From: Phaeophleospora eucalypticola | Taxonomy: Eukaryota; Ascomycota; Dothideomycetes; Mycosphaerellales; Mycosphaerellaceae | Direction: 5' to 3' | Assembly: GCA_022814565.1 (NCBI GenBank) | Contig: JAKLNG010000006.1 | Span: 124,001-188,000 of the forward strand | Length of the DNA: 64,000 bases | Part shown: piece by piece, positions 1-8,941 of the stretch | Layout: each line of letters starts with the position of its first letter | Position numbering within the stretch: position 1 is the stretch's first letter | The notes under the pieces: model-generated | What the model was told of the DNA's origin: nothing | What the model saw: the letters and a program-made list of their open reading frames with translations, nothing else | Databases searched by the model: none | Translations under genes and position numbers: made by a program

Positions 1-256
1 GACCGTAAGGTGATTCAACCCATCACAATCGTTCACCAACGTGATTCTAAAAGTTCAAGGTTTCAATTCTTTCTTTCGATTCGTTGCGCCTCTACCGTGA
101 GAGGAAGAACGGTCAAGTCATTGAGTTGCCCTCCGTTTATCCTAGTATACAAACTACCTCTTGAGCCTGCTTATCGAACAAGCAGAGGTCGTGTCTCTCG
201 TAGACGTCGTAGCCAATTCGGACTTGCACACAACACCAAAGTCGCTTTCGTGGACT

Positions 257-1001
257 CTACGATCCATATGCCCGAGTGTCGCGACCAATCTTGTTCTCAG
301 AGGCGACGGTCTGGGCTCCCTCAGGAAGACGCTCCTCCGCCGAAGGCACATCGCTACGGCCAACTGTCGCGTTGTCGTCGTTAAGAGCCCGCTGATGGGC
401 GAAGGCAGGGTCGTGAGCGTTGATACCAGTCTGGCTGGCACTACCGCCACGGCCCTCGATGCCACCAAGGCCTGGGTTGTTGCGGTGGGCCTGGCCATCG
501 TGACGGAGCTCAGCGGACGTCTGTCCAGCTCCTGGGTGTCCGAGACCCGTGTGCACATCGGCTGAAGAAGCACCACCGAGGGTATCTGCGGCGCTGGTGG
601 ACTGAGCCTCAGGATCGCGGACGCCGTCCTTCATGTACCGCTCGACGGGAGGTGCGGTGTCATCGCCGGCGACGGTGTTGGGGACGAAGGTGCGACTTGA
701 AGGAGCGGAGCCTGGTGGAAGTGTCTGGGCGTGGAATTCGCCGGCAGCATCGTTGCCAACGATCTTGCCTGGCTGGTGCTTCTGCAGGGGTCGTTAGCGT
801 CAACTCTGTGGCAACATCACCGCTCCATCTTCATCTTTCGAACAAACCTACCGTGTTGACAGCCGGCTCGTTGCCCTGGTATGCGGCATTGCTGCCCTCT
901 GATCAATGTCAGTCAAGCTCGAATTGATGAGAACATTGTCCGGATCTCTTACCTGGACGGTTGACGCCACCGCGCTGCGAGTCGATGTTTGAGGTTGCCA
1001 T
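257..1001 (-). CDS. Hypothetical hydrophilic, probably disordered protein (206 aa)
   Basis: Exons on the minus strand: 1001-953, 898-852, 781-257; both introns have GT..AG ends (GTAAGA..TCAG and GTAGGT..GCAG) and the frame is kept through all three exons. The start MATSNIDSQRGGVNRP is the first ATG. The protein is rich in Gly, Ala, Asp, Gln and Asn, has no hydrophobic segment or Cys, and looks intrinsically disordered, which is seen in fungal stress-related or seed-LEA-like proteins. I recognise no named family, so no function is assigned. The stop codon of the upstream Cys-rich gene lies only 5 bases before this ATG. Confidence 0.75.
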
Positions 1002-1006
1002 GATGA

Positions 1007-1957
1007 TCAATGGATTTCTTCTGGATTTCTTTCAAGTGCGAGAAGTTCGTGAAAGTGGTATGAATTGAGGAAAGAGTTCAAGAGTCTGTGTTGTTCAGTG
1101 AAGAGCAGGTCGCGTGCGAGACTTTTGAAAGCTACGTGAAGTGTACCTGCAGATGAAAAATGTCGTGCGTCATACTGATGCGAATATGTAACAATCATGA
1201 AAGACGCCATGGAGGGGCTCAGGGTGCCACTTTCGACGTAAGGACATGGATTTAGAGGGGCACACGTTGAGCGAGGCATGGTGGACTTCCTTCGATCTCC
1301 CGGCACGTGCTCCAGCTCCGAAAGAACAGCACGCTTGGCGTGCAGATGCAGCTGGACATGCTCTTCCACACAAGCTGGACAGGTGAAGATGCCGGAGGTG
1401 ATGGTTGTGTTCGCATAGCTTTGGAGGTGCGGTGCAAGGGGCCGGGAACAATTGCTGGCGCAGGTTTCGGGGCGGGGAGTGATGACTTTGTGGCCGCATG
1501 TGAGGGTGTGGATAAGAGAGTTGCCGATGCAGGGGTCGGCTACGCTCGGGAACATGTAAGGAGACGGCGAGGTTGCCGTTAATGCTGGTGACGGAGTTGC
1601 TGGACAAAGCGAGGCTCCAAGTGAGGTCGTTGCAGTGCTCTGAGTAAGATGTTTGGGAGCCTTTGGCGAAGGCGTGAGTACAGCATGTGAGTGGCTTAAT
1701 GAGAGGTGAGCTGGTCTGGATACGACAGGGCTTCTGCTCATCGGAATCCTGGTCGGCGTCGATGCTACTGCTTCATCAGTACGTGGGCTCCTTGAAGCAC
1801 GAGCAGGCGGCGTGGCAGGCCGTGGCATCTTCGACCGTGCTCGTGGTGTTGTCAGTGAAGGCATCTTGGTGGCTGGTTTAGTTGTCAGCTTAGACGATGG
1901 GGGCTGTGGAAGGCGCGATGCACGAGGTGTGCGAGGTAGCTTCTGATTATGAGGCAT
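1007..1957 (-). CDS. Cys-rich hypothetical protein, Dothideomycete-type
   Basis: Single open frame of 316 codons from the ATG of MPHNQKLPRTPRASR. The first 130 residues are Ser/Thr/Pro/Arg-rich and probably disordered. Near residues 145-215 comes a Cys-rich stretch with LTCGHKVITP, then Cys-x3-Asn-Cys, then FTCPACVEEH, a pattern that suggests metal binding. The plus-strand gene at 3222 has a matching stretch (LRCGHDIIT, CGKNC, FGCTAKAC). The last 80-90 residues run into the probable 5' leader of the next gene and have a less protein-like composition, so the true 3' end may lie earlier, behind an intron I could not place. Function unknown. Confidence 0.55.
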   Translation of the reverse strand: MPHNQKLPRTPRASRLPQPPSSKLTTKPATKMPSLTTPRARSKMPRPATPPARASRSPRTDEAVASTPTRIPMSRSPVVSRPAHLSLSHSHAVLTPSPKAPKHLTQSTATTSLGASLCPATPSPALTATSPSPYMFPSVADPCIGNSLIHTLTCGHKVITPRPETCASNCSRPLAPHLQSYANTTITSGIFTCPACVEEHVQLHLHAKRAVLSELEHVPGDRRKSTMPRSTCAPLNPCPYVESGTLSPSMASFMIVTYSHQYDARHFSSAGTLHVAFKSLARDLLFTEQHRLLNSFLNSYHFHELLALERNPEEIH

Positions 1958-3221
1958 ATCGAGGGTGAGTCTCTGCTCAAACGTCCTGTGACCCAAGTGA
2001 AGCGAGACTGATCCGTCAATCAATTAAAAGGAGGATGCGAAATTTCTTTCCGTCGAACCGAAAGTGTTGTGTATGGATCAATGAGCTTTTTGAGGCGTCT
2101 TCAAATATCTGCTCCAGCCCAAACGGAGCAGCCGTCTCAATCTGGATATATCACCTGCATGTCTCTCTTTGTGTAGAAGTCCACTTTGTCCACGCAACCT
2201 TTGAGACAGACGTCATGCATTGAAAGAGGACTTTGGTCGAAACAATGCACAAAGAGTAGGCAGAACAAAGCGGTGTCTCACTTAACATCTCTGGTGAGCT
2301 CTTGTCACATGCTCACGACGCTAGTGCGCTGGCGCGGGAAAGGATATGCCAAGAAATCGTCGGTGAAAAGAGTCAAAGCACGCTAAGATGCTCATCGAAA
2401 TAATGCATCAATTCAAGGTCACTCGGAGAATCGGGCAACAACTTATCTTGAGTCGGCGCTGAGCATGTGATTTGTGGGCCAGTAGCGGTCAAGTCCAGAC
2501 GTGCGAAGCGGACCAAGAGCGTCGATCCTCTCAGTCCTCCGAACGATCAGGCTCCGGGTAAACTTCGGCAGGAGGCCTGCACGCACGCATCTTCCACCAT
2601 GCCTCAGCAAGACCTCCTCATCATACCCCATGCCTCAATAAAAGCCACTCTCTGCACCTTCGCAGCAAGCAATGGACCTATATAATGTCAAGACTCTATT
2701 GACCAATCAGCAAAAGCAAACCGGGCCCGGGGGCGGTTCAGTTTCTTTTGCCCCTTTTTCTGGAAGGGGTCAATTTTCACCTCGCAGGCCAACACACTCG
2801 ATGCGGGCGGACAAAAGACCGTTCGAGTAGCCTGCCTCCTTGGTATGAGTCTTCCTTCTGCCCTTCTGGCTGGTCCGGCGCTGAGCCCTGCGGCCGATAA
2901 TCTGCCGGCTTGTTTTGTTTACACTTCGCCCAATAAAGCCATTGGACGACTTCGTACTTTGCTCACAGCGCACATCGACAGGAATCCCGCCTTCGTTGAT
3001 TTCAAGTGGACAGAACGCCGTCAGGACATATTTAAAGTCGGAGATCCCCCCTTTTGCTCGAGTCGCGCAGTCGCCCAGCCCAGTTCCAGAGCGCGCTTTC
3101 GGCTTAAGTCTCGGCTTTGATCAACATCCTGGAAACCAACCTTTGGCCAACATCGCGTTTCAACCTTGCTGTAATGGACAAGGCCCAAATGCGCATGTTT
3201 CATTCGCCTTGATGCGACACG
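1958..3221. other. Intergenic, divergent promoter region
   Basis: This 1.26 kb gap separates the minus-strand Cys-rich gene from the plus-strand ZZ-finger gene. No ORF here has an ATG start with protein-like composition. A GC-rich patch with CCGGGCCCGGG lies near 2722. No gene seen. Confidence 0.6.
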
Positions 3222-4835
3222 ATGTTCGACAACAACACCGCTGACGCCACGCCACGACCGGAGGATTTCGACAGGGATATGGACGACGCCGATGATGACG
3301 ATGAGTATGCCGTCCAAGCAATGCACGAGAGGGAGCAAGATGAGCCTGTACCGATCCAAATGGCAATGCCGATTCGCTTGAGGGTTCCCGACGCACCTGG
3401 TTCTGGACTCGACATTCAAGCGCTGCTCGATGCTGGCGTATTTCGCCGCCCGGCTACTCAACAAGCTCCTGTGGACACTCAACAAGTTCCTGCTCATCAA
3501 TCAGGGGCACGCGCGAAGCACAACAACGGAGAATCATTCGCGACTGAATGTTTCGGGTCAGAGCTCCTTCACCATGCGCATCATCACCGGCTTCGCTGTG
3601 GGCACGATATCATCACCAAAGAGATCGAGGTCTGTGGCAAGAACTGCAAGACCTCTGTCTCCGCGGGAGTCGCTCCATTCGAGGATGCCTTTGGATGTAC
3701 GGCTAAGGCCTGCAAGCGAAAGGCCGAGATGTTCTTGCCGAAGAGGTTTGGCCAGCGGAAATCAGCCGTGCGCAAACGCACCTGCAGGCTGAGCCAGGTC
3801 GAAGGCAACGGCGCTTCGGCAGATGAAAAGCGCATTCAGGAGCTAGAAAAGCCCACCGTCGCTGATCGAGAGAAGGTCAAATCAGGGATCGCCAACTCTG
3901 ACGACCAACTACCTCAAGCAATCCGGATGACCCGCCAGAAAGCAGCGCATGTCGACCATGCCGAGGAGTTGAATGCTCTCATCGAAGCGGACCGCAGCTG
4001 GAAGTGTCTCCTGGATTTCAAAGGCCCTGGCGTGATGGGGAAATCCAACGGCAAGTTCGTCTCACGGAAGGAGTGGAATAAGGAATTTGGAAACAGCAAA
4101 GTTTCGAAGGCGCTTTTCGATCTCCAGATCAACAACAAGAAATACGACGACCGAGGATCCAGCGAGTCAGACCCACTGGAGCGAGAAGGCGACGAAGATC
4201 CTGGTCTATTCCTCGACACCGACTGCAATTACTGCAACCGCCAGGTCTTCAAGTTTCGTTTCACTTGCCAGGTCTGCCCAAGCGTCGACTTCTGTGCCGA
4301 ATGCTATCTCATCAAGCGCGACGCACACAGCAGAAAGCACAACTTCATCATGTTTACAGAGCCGGTCCGGTACGCGAACGCCGCGCCAGAGTCGGGAATC
4401 AGCAAAACCGATGGAGCTGCTGCTCTGCCGGACAAAGGCAAGGGCCGCGCGTATGAAGTCGAGTCACAGCGAGAAGGCCAAAGTGTAAAGGCCGCTGTCC
4501 ATGTCGCCAACGGCCGGAAACAGAAGGCCCGCATTGAGAAGCAAAAGCGCTACTACAAGCCGACGCTTCGTGTCCAGAAGAGGGAGGAGCTGAAAGCTGC
4601 CGTGACCGAGGCACAGAAGGACGACATTCACAGAAAGTATCAAGCCATTCTCGAGCAGCAAGATGAGGAGGATGAGGCAGGCGAGCTGTCCGCAGGTGAA
4701 GAAGCTGCAGCCGAGTTTGCGGCCAAGGCGGGTAGCACCTATGTGGGAGGGACTCGGAAAAGTCAGAGGCTGAAGGCGTTGATGGAGGAGCTGTTTGGAG
4801 ATTCTAGCGAGGATGTGGCCACGCATGCTGTTTGA
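3222..4835 (+). CDS. ZZ-type zinc-finger protein with N-terminal Cys-rich motif
   Basis: One 537-aa open frame from the first in-frame ATG. Residues 1-50 are very acidic. Around 120-165 lies a Cys-rich segment, LRCGHDIIT..CGKNC..FGCTAKAC, which matches the gene at 1007-1957. Residues 335-375 carry a ZZ-type zinc finger: CNYC, then CQVC, FCAEC, and a closing His-x3-His (HSRKH). ZZ domains bind two zinc ions and often read peptide N-termini or histone tails. The C-terminal 160 residues are Lys/Glu-rich and partly coiled coil (EEDEAGELSAGEEAAAE). Likely a nuclear or scaffold protein; that is inference. The pair of related Cys-rich genes suggests an old local duplication. Confidence 0.8.
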   Translation: MFDNNTADATPRPEDFDRDMDDADDDDEYAVQAMHEREQDEPVPIQMAMPIRLRVPDAPGSGLDIQALLDAGVFRRPATQQAPVDTQQVPAHQSGARAKHNNGESFATECFGSELLHHAHHHRLRCGHDIITKEIEVCGKNCKTSVSAGVAPFEDAFGCTAKACKRKAEMFLPKRFGQRKSAVRKRTCRLSQVEGNGASADEKRIQELEKPTVADREKVKSGIANSDDQLPQAIRMTRQKAAHVDHAEELNALIEADRSWKCLLDFKGPGVMGKSNGKFVSRKEWNKEFGNSKVSKALFDLQINNKKYDDRGSSESDPLEREGDEDPGLFLDTDCNYCNRQVFKFRFTCQVCPSVDFCAECYLIKRDAHSRKHNFIMFTEPVRYANAAPESGISKTDGAAALPDKGKGRAYEVESQREGQSVKAAVHVANGRKQKARIEKQKRYYKPTLRVQKREELKAAVTEAQKDDIHRKYQAILEQQDEEDEAGELSAGEEAAAEFAAKAGSTYVGGTRKSQRLKALMEELFGDSSEDVATHAV

Positions 4836-5298
4836 TGGTGAGAGCGTAACCAGTGCAAGCATGCTGTTCATTTGCGGATGTGGTTCGGGGCTTGCTCTCC
4901 AGGGCTGGGTAAAGGGGTGACCATAGGAATCGATAGCTCCGAAGTGTAGCGACTGTACGCCAGATATCCCTTGAAGTGCTGTTCTGTTTGCACTCCCTTT
5001 GCAGCAAGATCGTAAAAGTGCAACTTGTGGCGTAGTCATCCTCGCGTGGCTGCACGGACATTCCGCACGGTCCACGGCGTAGAAGTGAATGCAATCGTTT
5101 GCCTTAAGACGACGCCTCAATCCTCTTCTTTTCGACCTCCTCACCTTCTCTTCGACATCTTTGCGCGCATCGCAGAAAGCGTCCACCACCGCAGTGCAGC
5201 ATCTTGTCGTCGATCTACATCGGCGCATGTCGACTGCGACTCGGACTCGCCCGCTTGGATTTTCGTCTGGTTTCGGATCGATCTGAGACCCGCCCAAA
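4836..5298. other. Intergenic between tandem plus-strand genes
   Basis: 3' flank of the ZZ gene and 5' region of the PHD gene. No coding exon supported. The last 200 bases are pyrimidine-rich, as in many fungal 5' leaders. Confidence 0.6.
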
Positions 5299-6143
5299 AT
5301 GCGCCCACTTCTGCGCTCGCGCTCGCGCGGGTTGCACCTCAGAGACAGATACAACGAAGACAGTCGCATGGTGGACGCAAAGCAGGGTCAGCGCGTTTAC
5401 CCACGACTCCGGCGCATGCGAGCCTTTTCAGAGCTAGCAGTCGCGGAAGCCAAAGCATCCCCAACGCCCACTTCGCCTCTGACACCAAGATGCCACCAGT
5501 CTCCCGAGAAATTTGCCAACAAGGTAAGCGTGAACGTTGCAGCAGAGCCTTTCGTGTCCACGATTGAATTTCGGATATTTCTCGCGCCAAGGATGTTTCG
5601 ACAATGCAATGCCTGAAACTGACAGCTTTGCAGACTAGCACCACTTTATTCGAGGACCAGAACAACGAAGTCATTCCGCACGAGCTGTTTACGCAGCCTT
5701 CTTTCGAATCCATCTCAGGAGTGTCCATTTGCTCGAGCATCGAATTGCTTGAGGCGATGGGCGCTTCACTCCACCACAAGAACAGGAGCGAGGACCTCCG
5801 GTCTAGGTATGCCAGCGAAGAGATGGAGATCAAGGGTGTGATTGGCCGCAGCAGAACCTCTCCAGACTTGGACACTGCATCACTGGACAAGACCATCGAC
5901 TTCGAAGATACCCTCGTCAACCAGGCCGCTGTGGACATCCACTGCGTGTGCCGCTGCGCGCTAGAGAAAGACCGAAGTGACATGGTTATGTGTCAGGGCT
6001 GCAGCGACTGGTTCCACCTGGACTGCGCCGGCCAAGGACGCCATGCCGTCGACTTCTTCGAGGACCACGACTTCTTCTGTCCAGCATGCGAGGCCATTGC
6101 CTTCCAAGAGATCGTCGAAGAGGAGCAAAGCATCGTATCTTAA
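5299..6143 (+). CDS. PHD-finger protein (244 aa)
   Basis: Two exons, 5299-5523 and 5634-6143, joined in phase 0 over a 110-base intron (GTAAGC..TTTGCAG). The C-terminal third (about residues 178-228) is a C4HC3 PHD finger: CVC, then CQGC, WFHLDC, and FFCPAC. The Cys-x-Cys start and the WFH aromatic step resemble PHD fingers of the Set3/Bye1/Cti6 group, which bind methylated H3K4. The N-terminal 170 residues are poorly structured and carry no other domain I recognise. A nuclear chromatin reader is likely; the exact complex cannot be told from sequence. Confidence 0.82.
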
Positions 6144-7200
6144 AGGACGAGCGGTCGTGTCATGGTGTTGAAGGAGCAAGTCAGCAGAGCATGAAGAGAA
6201 GGAGAATGCGGCGAAAGTGTCGGTGGAAGTGGTGATAGGACTCGGGATCAGCGCGATTGGCGTGTCAGTTGGAAAGCAATAGAAGCCCAGGCTACTGTCG
6301 GCCATTGCCGTTCATGAGTGCTCGCTACAATGGGGTCCAGCGCAGGTGTGTGTGGGTAGCTGGCAATGAATATGGTGTTGTCTTCTGATGCAAGATGCCC
6401 CCATATGACAAGAGCTTGCCTAGTCGTGCCCGTATTCTCGCTTTCAAAGCATGCGATTGCTCTCGATTCAATCATCCATCATATGCCATTTCCCGGCGTT
6501 GTACTCCTGTGCTCTTGCTCACTCATCCGCCGTGTAATCCAGTCCCGGGGCAGGAGAGCCATTGGCGGGTGCGCACGTTGCAATCGGCATTCAGATCGTC
6601 TGACCGTGTCTCCTCGACGATTCAAGCGTTGTCTCAAGGTGGATGGCTGTGGTGAGGGATGATGGGGAGAGAAGTGTGAAAGAGGTGAGGTGAGATTCCA
6701 AAGCGGAGCTGGCTCCGCTCTTCCCACAACGCGTACCCAACGCGTCTTCCTTCTCTTCCACTCTCTTGCCAGTCATCACATTGGACATGAACATAAATGC
6801 ATCGTCCTTTGTCATCATTCTTTTCGAAGGCGATAGGACCATTATCGATACATTTCGGCCCTTGAGTACCTCCCAAGATCGTCCGTGCCGACACGCTGTC
6901 TGGGTTCTCCCCTGGCGCTTTCTCTGGGAGCAGCATGAACCTCGATGCCTTCCAATCGCTTACTTCCAACATATGGAGGCATGTCGAACATGGGTCTAGA
7001 AGGCCTGTATAAGATATATATGCCTTGTAAAAGGATTGAACGAAGGTGAAGTACCTCACCGTCGATCGTTGCTTTTCCATCTCATTCCAGTTTGCTGTTT
7101 CACGCCCAACGGTCTAGCAAGCAAAGCAGTGCTTGTGAGGCAGCAGTTAAGAATCATTTCCCTCTTCGCGAGGAGACCTCTGGTCCAGAACAATGAGAAG
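6144..7200. other. Intergenic, no gene recognised
   Basis: About 1.06 kb. Overlapping ORFs on both strands lack ATG starts or protein-like composition and carry no domain I recognise. Confidence 0.55.
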
Positions 7201-8007
7201 ATGCTTCGGAGCTACACAGATCGAGCGGAGAAGAAATACATAAAACGGCCCGGCCTATTTCCGCAGGTGAAGCTCGTTCCTGACATTCCAACGCCAGAGG
7301 AACTGGATCAATCAGAACGCCTCGATCATGCAATTAAGGCAAGTACACAGCTGATACAGGTATCTTCAAGGCTCCAAATTCTAAAGTGAAGGCATCGCGC
7401 TCACGAAGATAGGAAGCACGGGCGCAACTGACACAGGCTCGAGTCGCTCCACACAAATTGACGCTATCTGAGACGGCGGAGAACCAGACCACGAAGACTT
7501 GGAATTCTGGTCTTGAGGCGGCAAGGCAAGTGAGTGTGGTCTGGGGCGAGAAGATCAACGCTCTGCTTGGAGCAGTGTTGGATGGCATTGCCGTGCTCAA
7601 TACCACCGAGCTCTGTGCCGCCACCTTCCAATGCAATATGAATGGCTTGCACCTTGTGCGTCGAAGCCAGCTCGGGCTACCAGCGTTTGTCCAGAGATGG
7701 CTTTCTGCCCACTGGACATTTCGTGAACAAGACAGCCCAACGCTTGAAGCAGACACGCTAGAGGAACAACTCAAGGAAAGCAACCAACTTGTGCCTGACG
7801 TGACAGCAGACAATACTGACCAATGTGAGTTATCAACAAATACTGGCCTACGATCGTCTAACAGCAGCAGTGATACGAATACCAGTCCTTGAAACTACAG
7901 CCGCCCGACATTCTCCCCAAAAGCCATCTACCCCCAAGGCTTGGCGCTTCAGCAGACCTCAGATCTGGAGCGATCTAGCTAAACTAGAAGCTGCGATTCG
8001 ATGGTGA
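7201..8007 (+). CDS. Hypothetical protein (222 aa, three exons)
   Basis: Model by frame continuity: exons 7201-7359, 7437-7824, 7886-8007, with introns GTATCT..ACACAG and GTGAGT..ACCAG; the three pieces fit in frame and end at TGA. The protein starts MLRSYTDRAEKKYIKRPG, has a central hydrophobic stretch around VVWGEKINALLGAVLDGIAV, then an acidic Ser/Thr-rich part, and ends in SDLAKLEAAIRW. No family is recognised. The first donor is weak, so the N-terminal exon is the least certain part. An alternative reads on past the second donor to a stop at 7892. Confidence 0.45.
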
Positions 8008-8328
8008 CAATCGATCACATCGCATGACAAAGAATCTCATCAAAGGTCGTTACCATCAAACAAAACTCTTTGTGGCTCAAACAAGATCTTCAAAGCGAAA
8101 AGCACCTTCTCCTTGTTCTCTCAACAAAGACAGAAGTGTACAATGCATCTATTGTCTCAGCCGTCTTATCCAGATATAAAATCTCTCCTAACCTTCACTC
8201 CATCAACTTCTTCCCCTCCATCCTCACCCAAGCCCAGCCCAGCAAACCTGGAGAACCCCCAAGCGCAGCAAGACTCCCCGCGCAGCCAGTTGCACCCCAC
8301 CCCGCTCACCCGCATCCCTCCCGCGAAC
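8008..8328. promoter_or_regulatory. Intergenic with TATA-like box before the next gene
   Basis: TATAAAA at 8175-8181 lies about 150 bases upstream of the ATG at 8329 and is followed by a long pyrimidine-rich run, a common arrangement in fungal promoters. An ATG at 8143 lies in frame with the gene but falls upstream of this box. Confidence 0.35.
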
Positions 8329-8772
8329 ATGAGCACCGATCGCCTCCCCTCCCCGTCGCAGGTCGACGTCGAGGCAGCAAGCACGATCGACCTAACAATG
8401 CAACTCGCCCGCGAAAAAGTCTTAGCTCGCTTGGAACGTCTCCAAACCACCACCCCCTCCCTTCCAATCCTCCCACCCCTGACAGAAGAAGACCAAGACC
8501 TCGAAGAGCGCATCGAGCGCTGCACCGAGATGACAGACAGCCTCCTCGCAGAAGCGCGGGCATACCTGCACGACACTTCCGCCCGGGAGATCGCTCGAGC
8601 AGAGACGAAGCGCAAGCGCTTGAGTTCGGGAATGTTATTGGCGAGGCTGACGGCTTTCGAGGCGAAGGTGGATGCGGGCATGTCTGCGAGTCGGACGATG
8701 CAACTTCTTGCTACGCAGGAGGAGCGGAGTTTTAAAGCTGCAGAGGGGCAGTGTTGGCACGATTGGGAGTAA
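8329..8772 (+). CDS. Small coiled-coil hypothetical protein
   Basis: 147 aa from MSTDRLPSPSQVDVE; an in-frame ATG at 8143 would add 62 residues of Pro/Ser-rich sequence. The start at 8329 is preferred because it follows the TATA-like box and pyrimidine tract and has a good context (GAACATGA). The protein is mostly charged and helical (LAREKVLARLERLQ; EEDQDLEERIERC), consistent with a coiled coil. A short adaptor, such as a kinetochore or biogenesis-complex subunit, would fit the size, but no named family is supported. Confidence 0.5.
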   Translation: MSTDRLPSPSQVDVEAASTIDLTMQLAREKVLARLERLQTTTPSLPILPPLTEEDQDLEERIERCTEMTDSLLAEARAYLHDTSAREIARAETKRKRLSSGMLLARLTAFEAKVDAGMSASRTMQLLATQEERSFKAAEGQCWHDWE

Positions 8773-8941
8773 GAGAGTTCGTGAGGATCAAAGAAAAGGT
8801 AAGTGAGGATCTCGACATGTACTAACAGCCACAGATTTGCAAAAGTCTGTCTCAGTAGCGTAGCATTCGTCGATCAAAAAACAGATTGGGCTGTGAACCT
8901 TCCAATCCTCAATTTCACTCGTTCCTCATTCCAACACAGCT

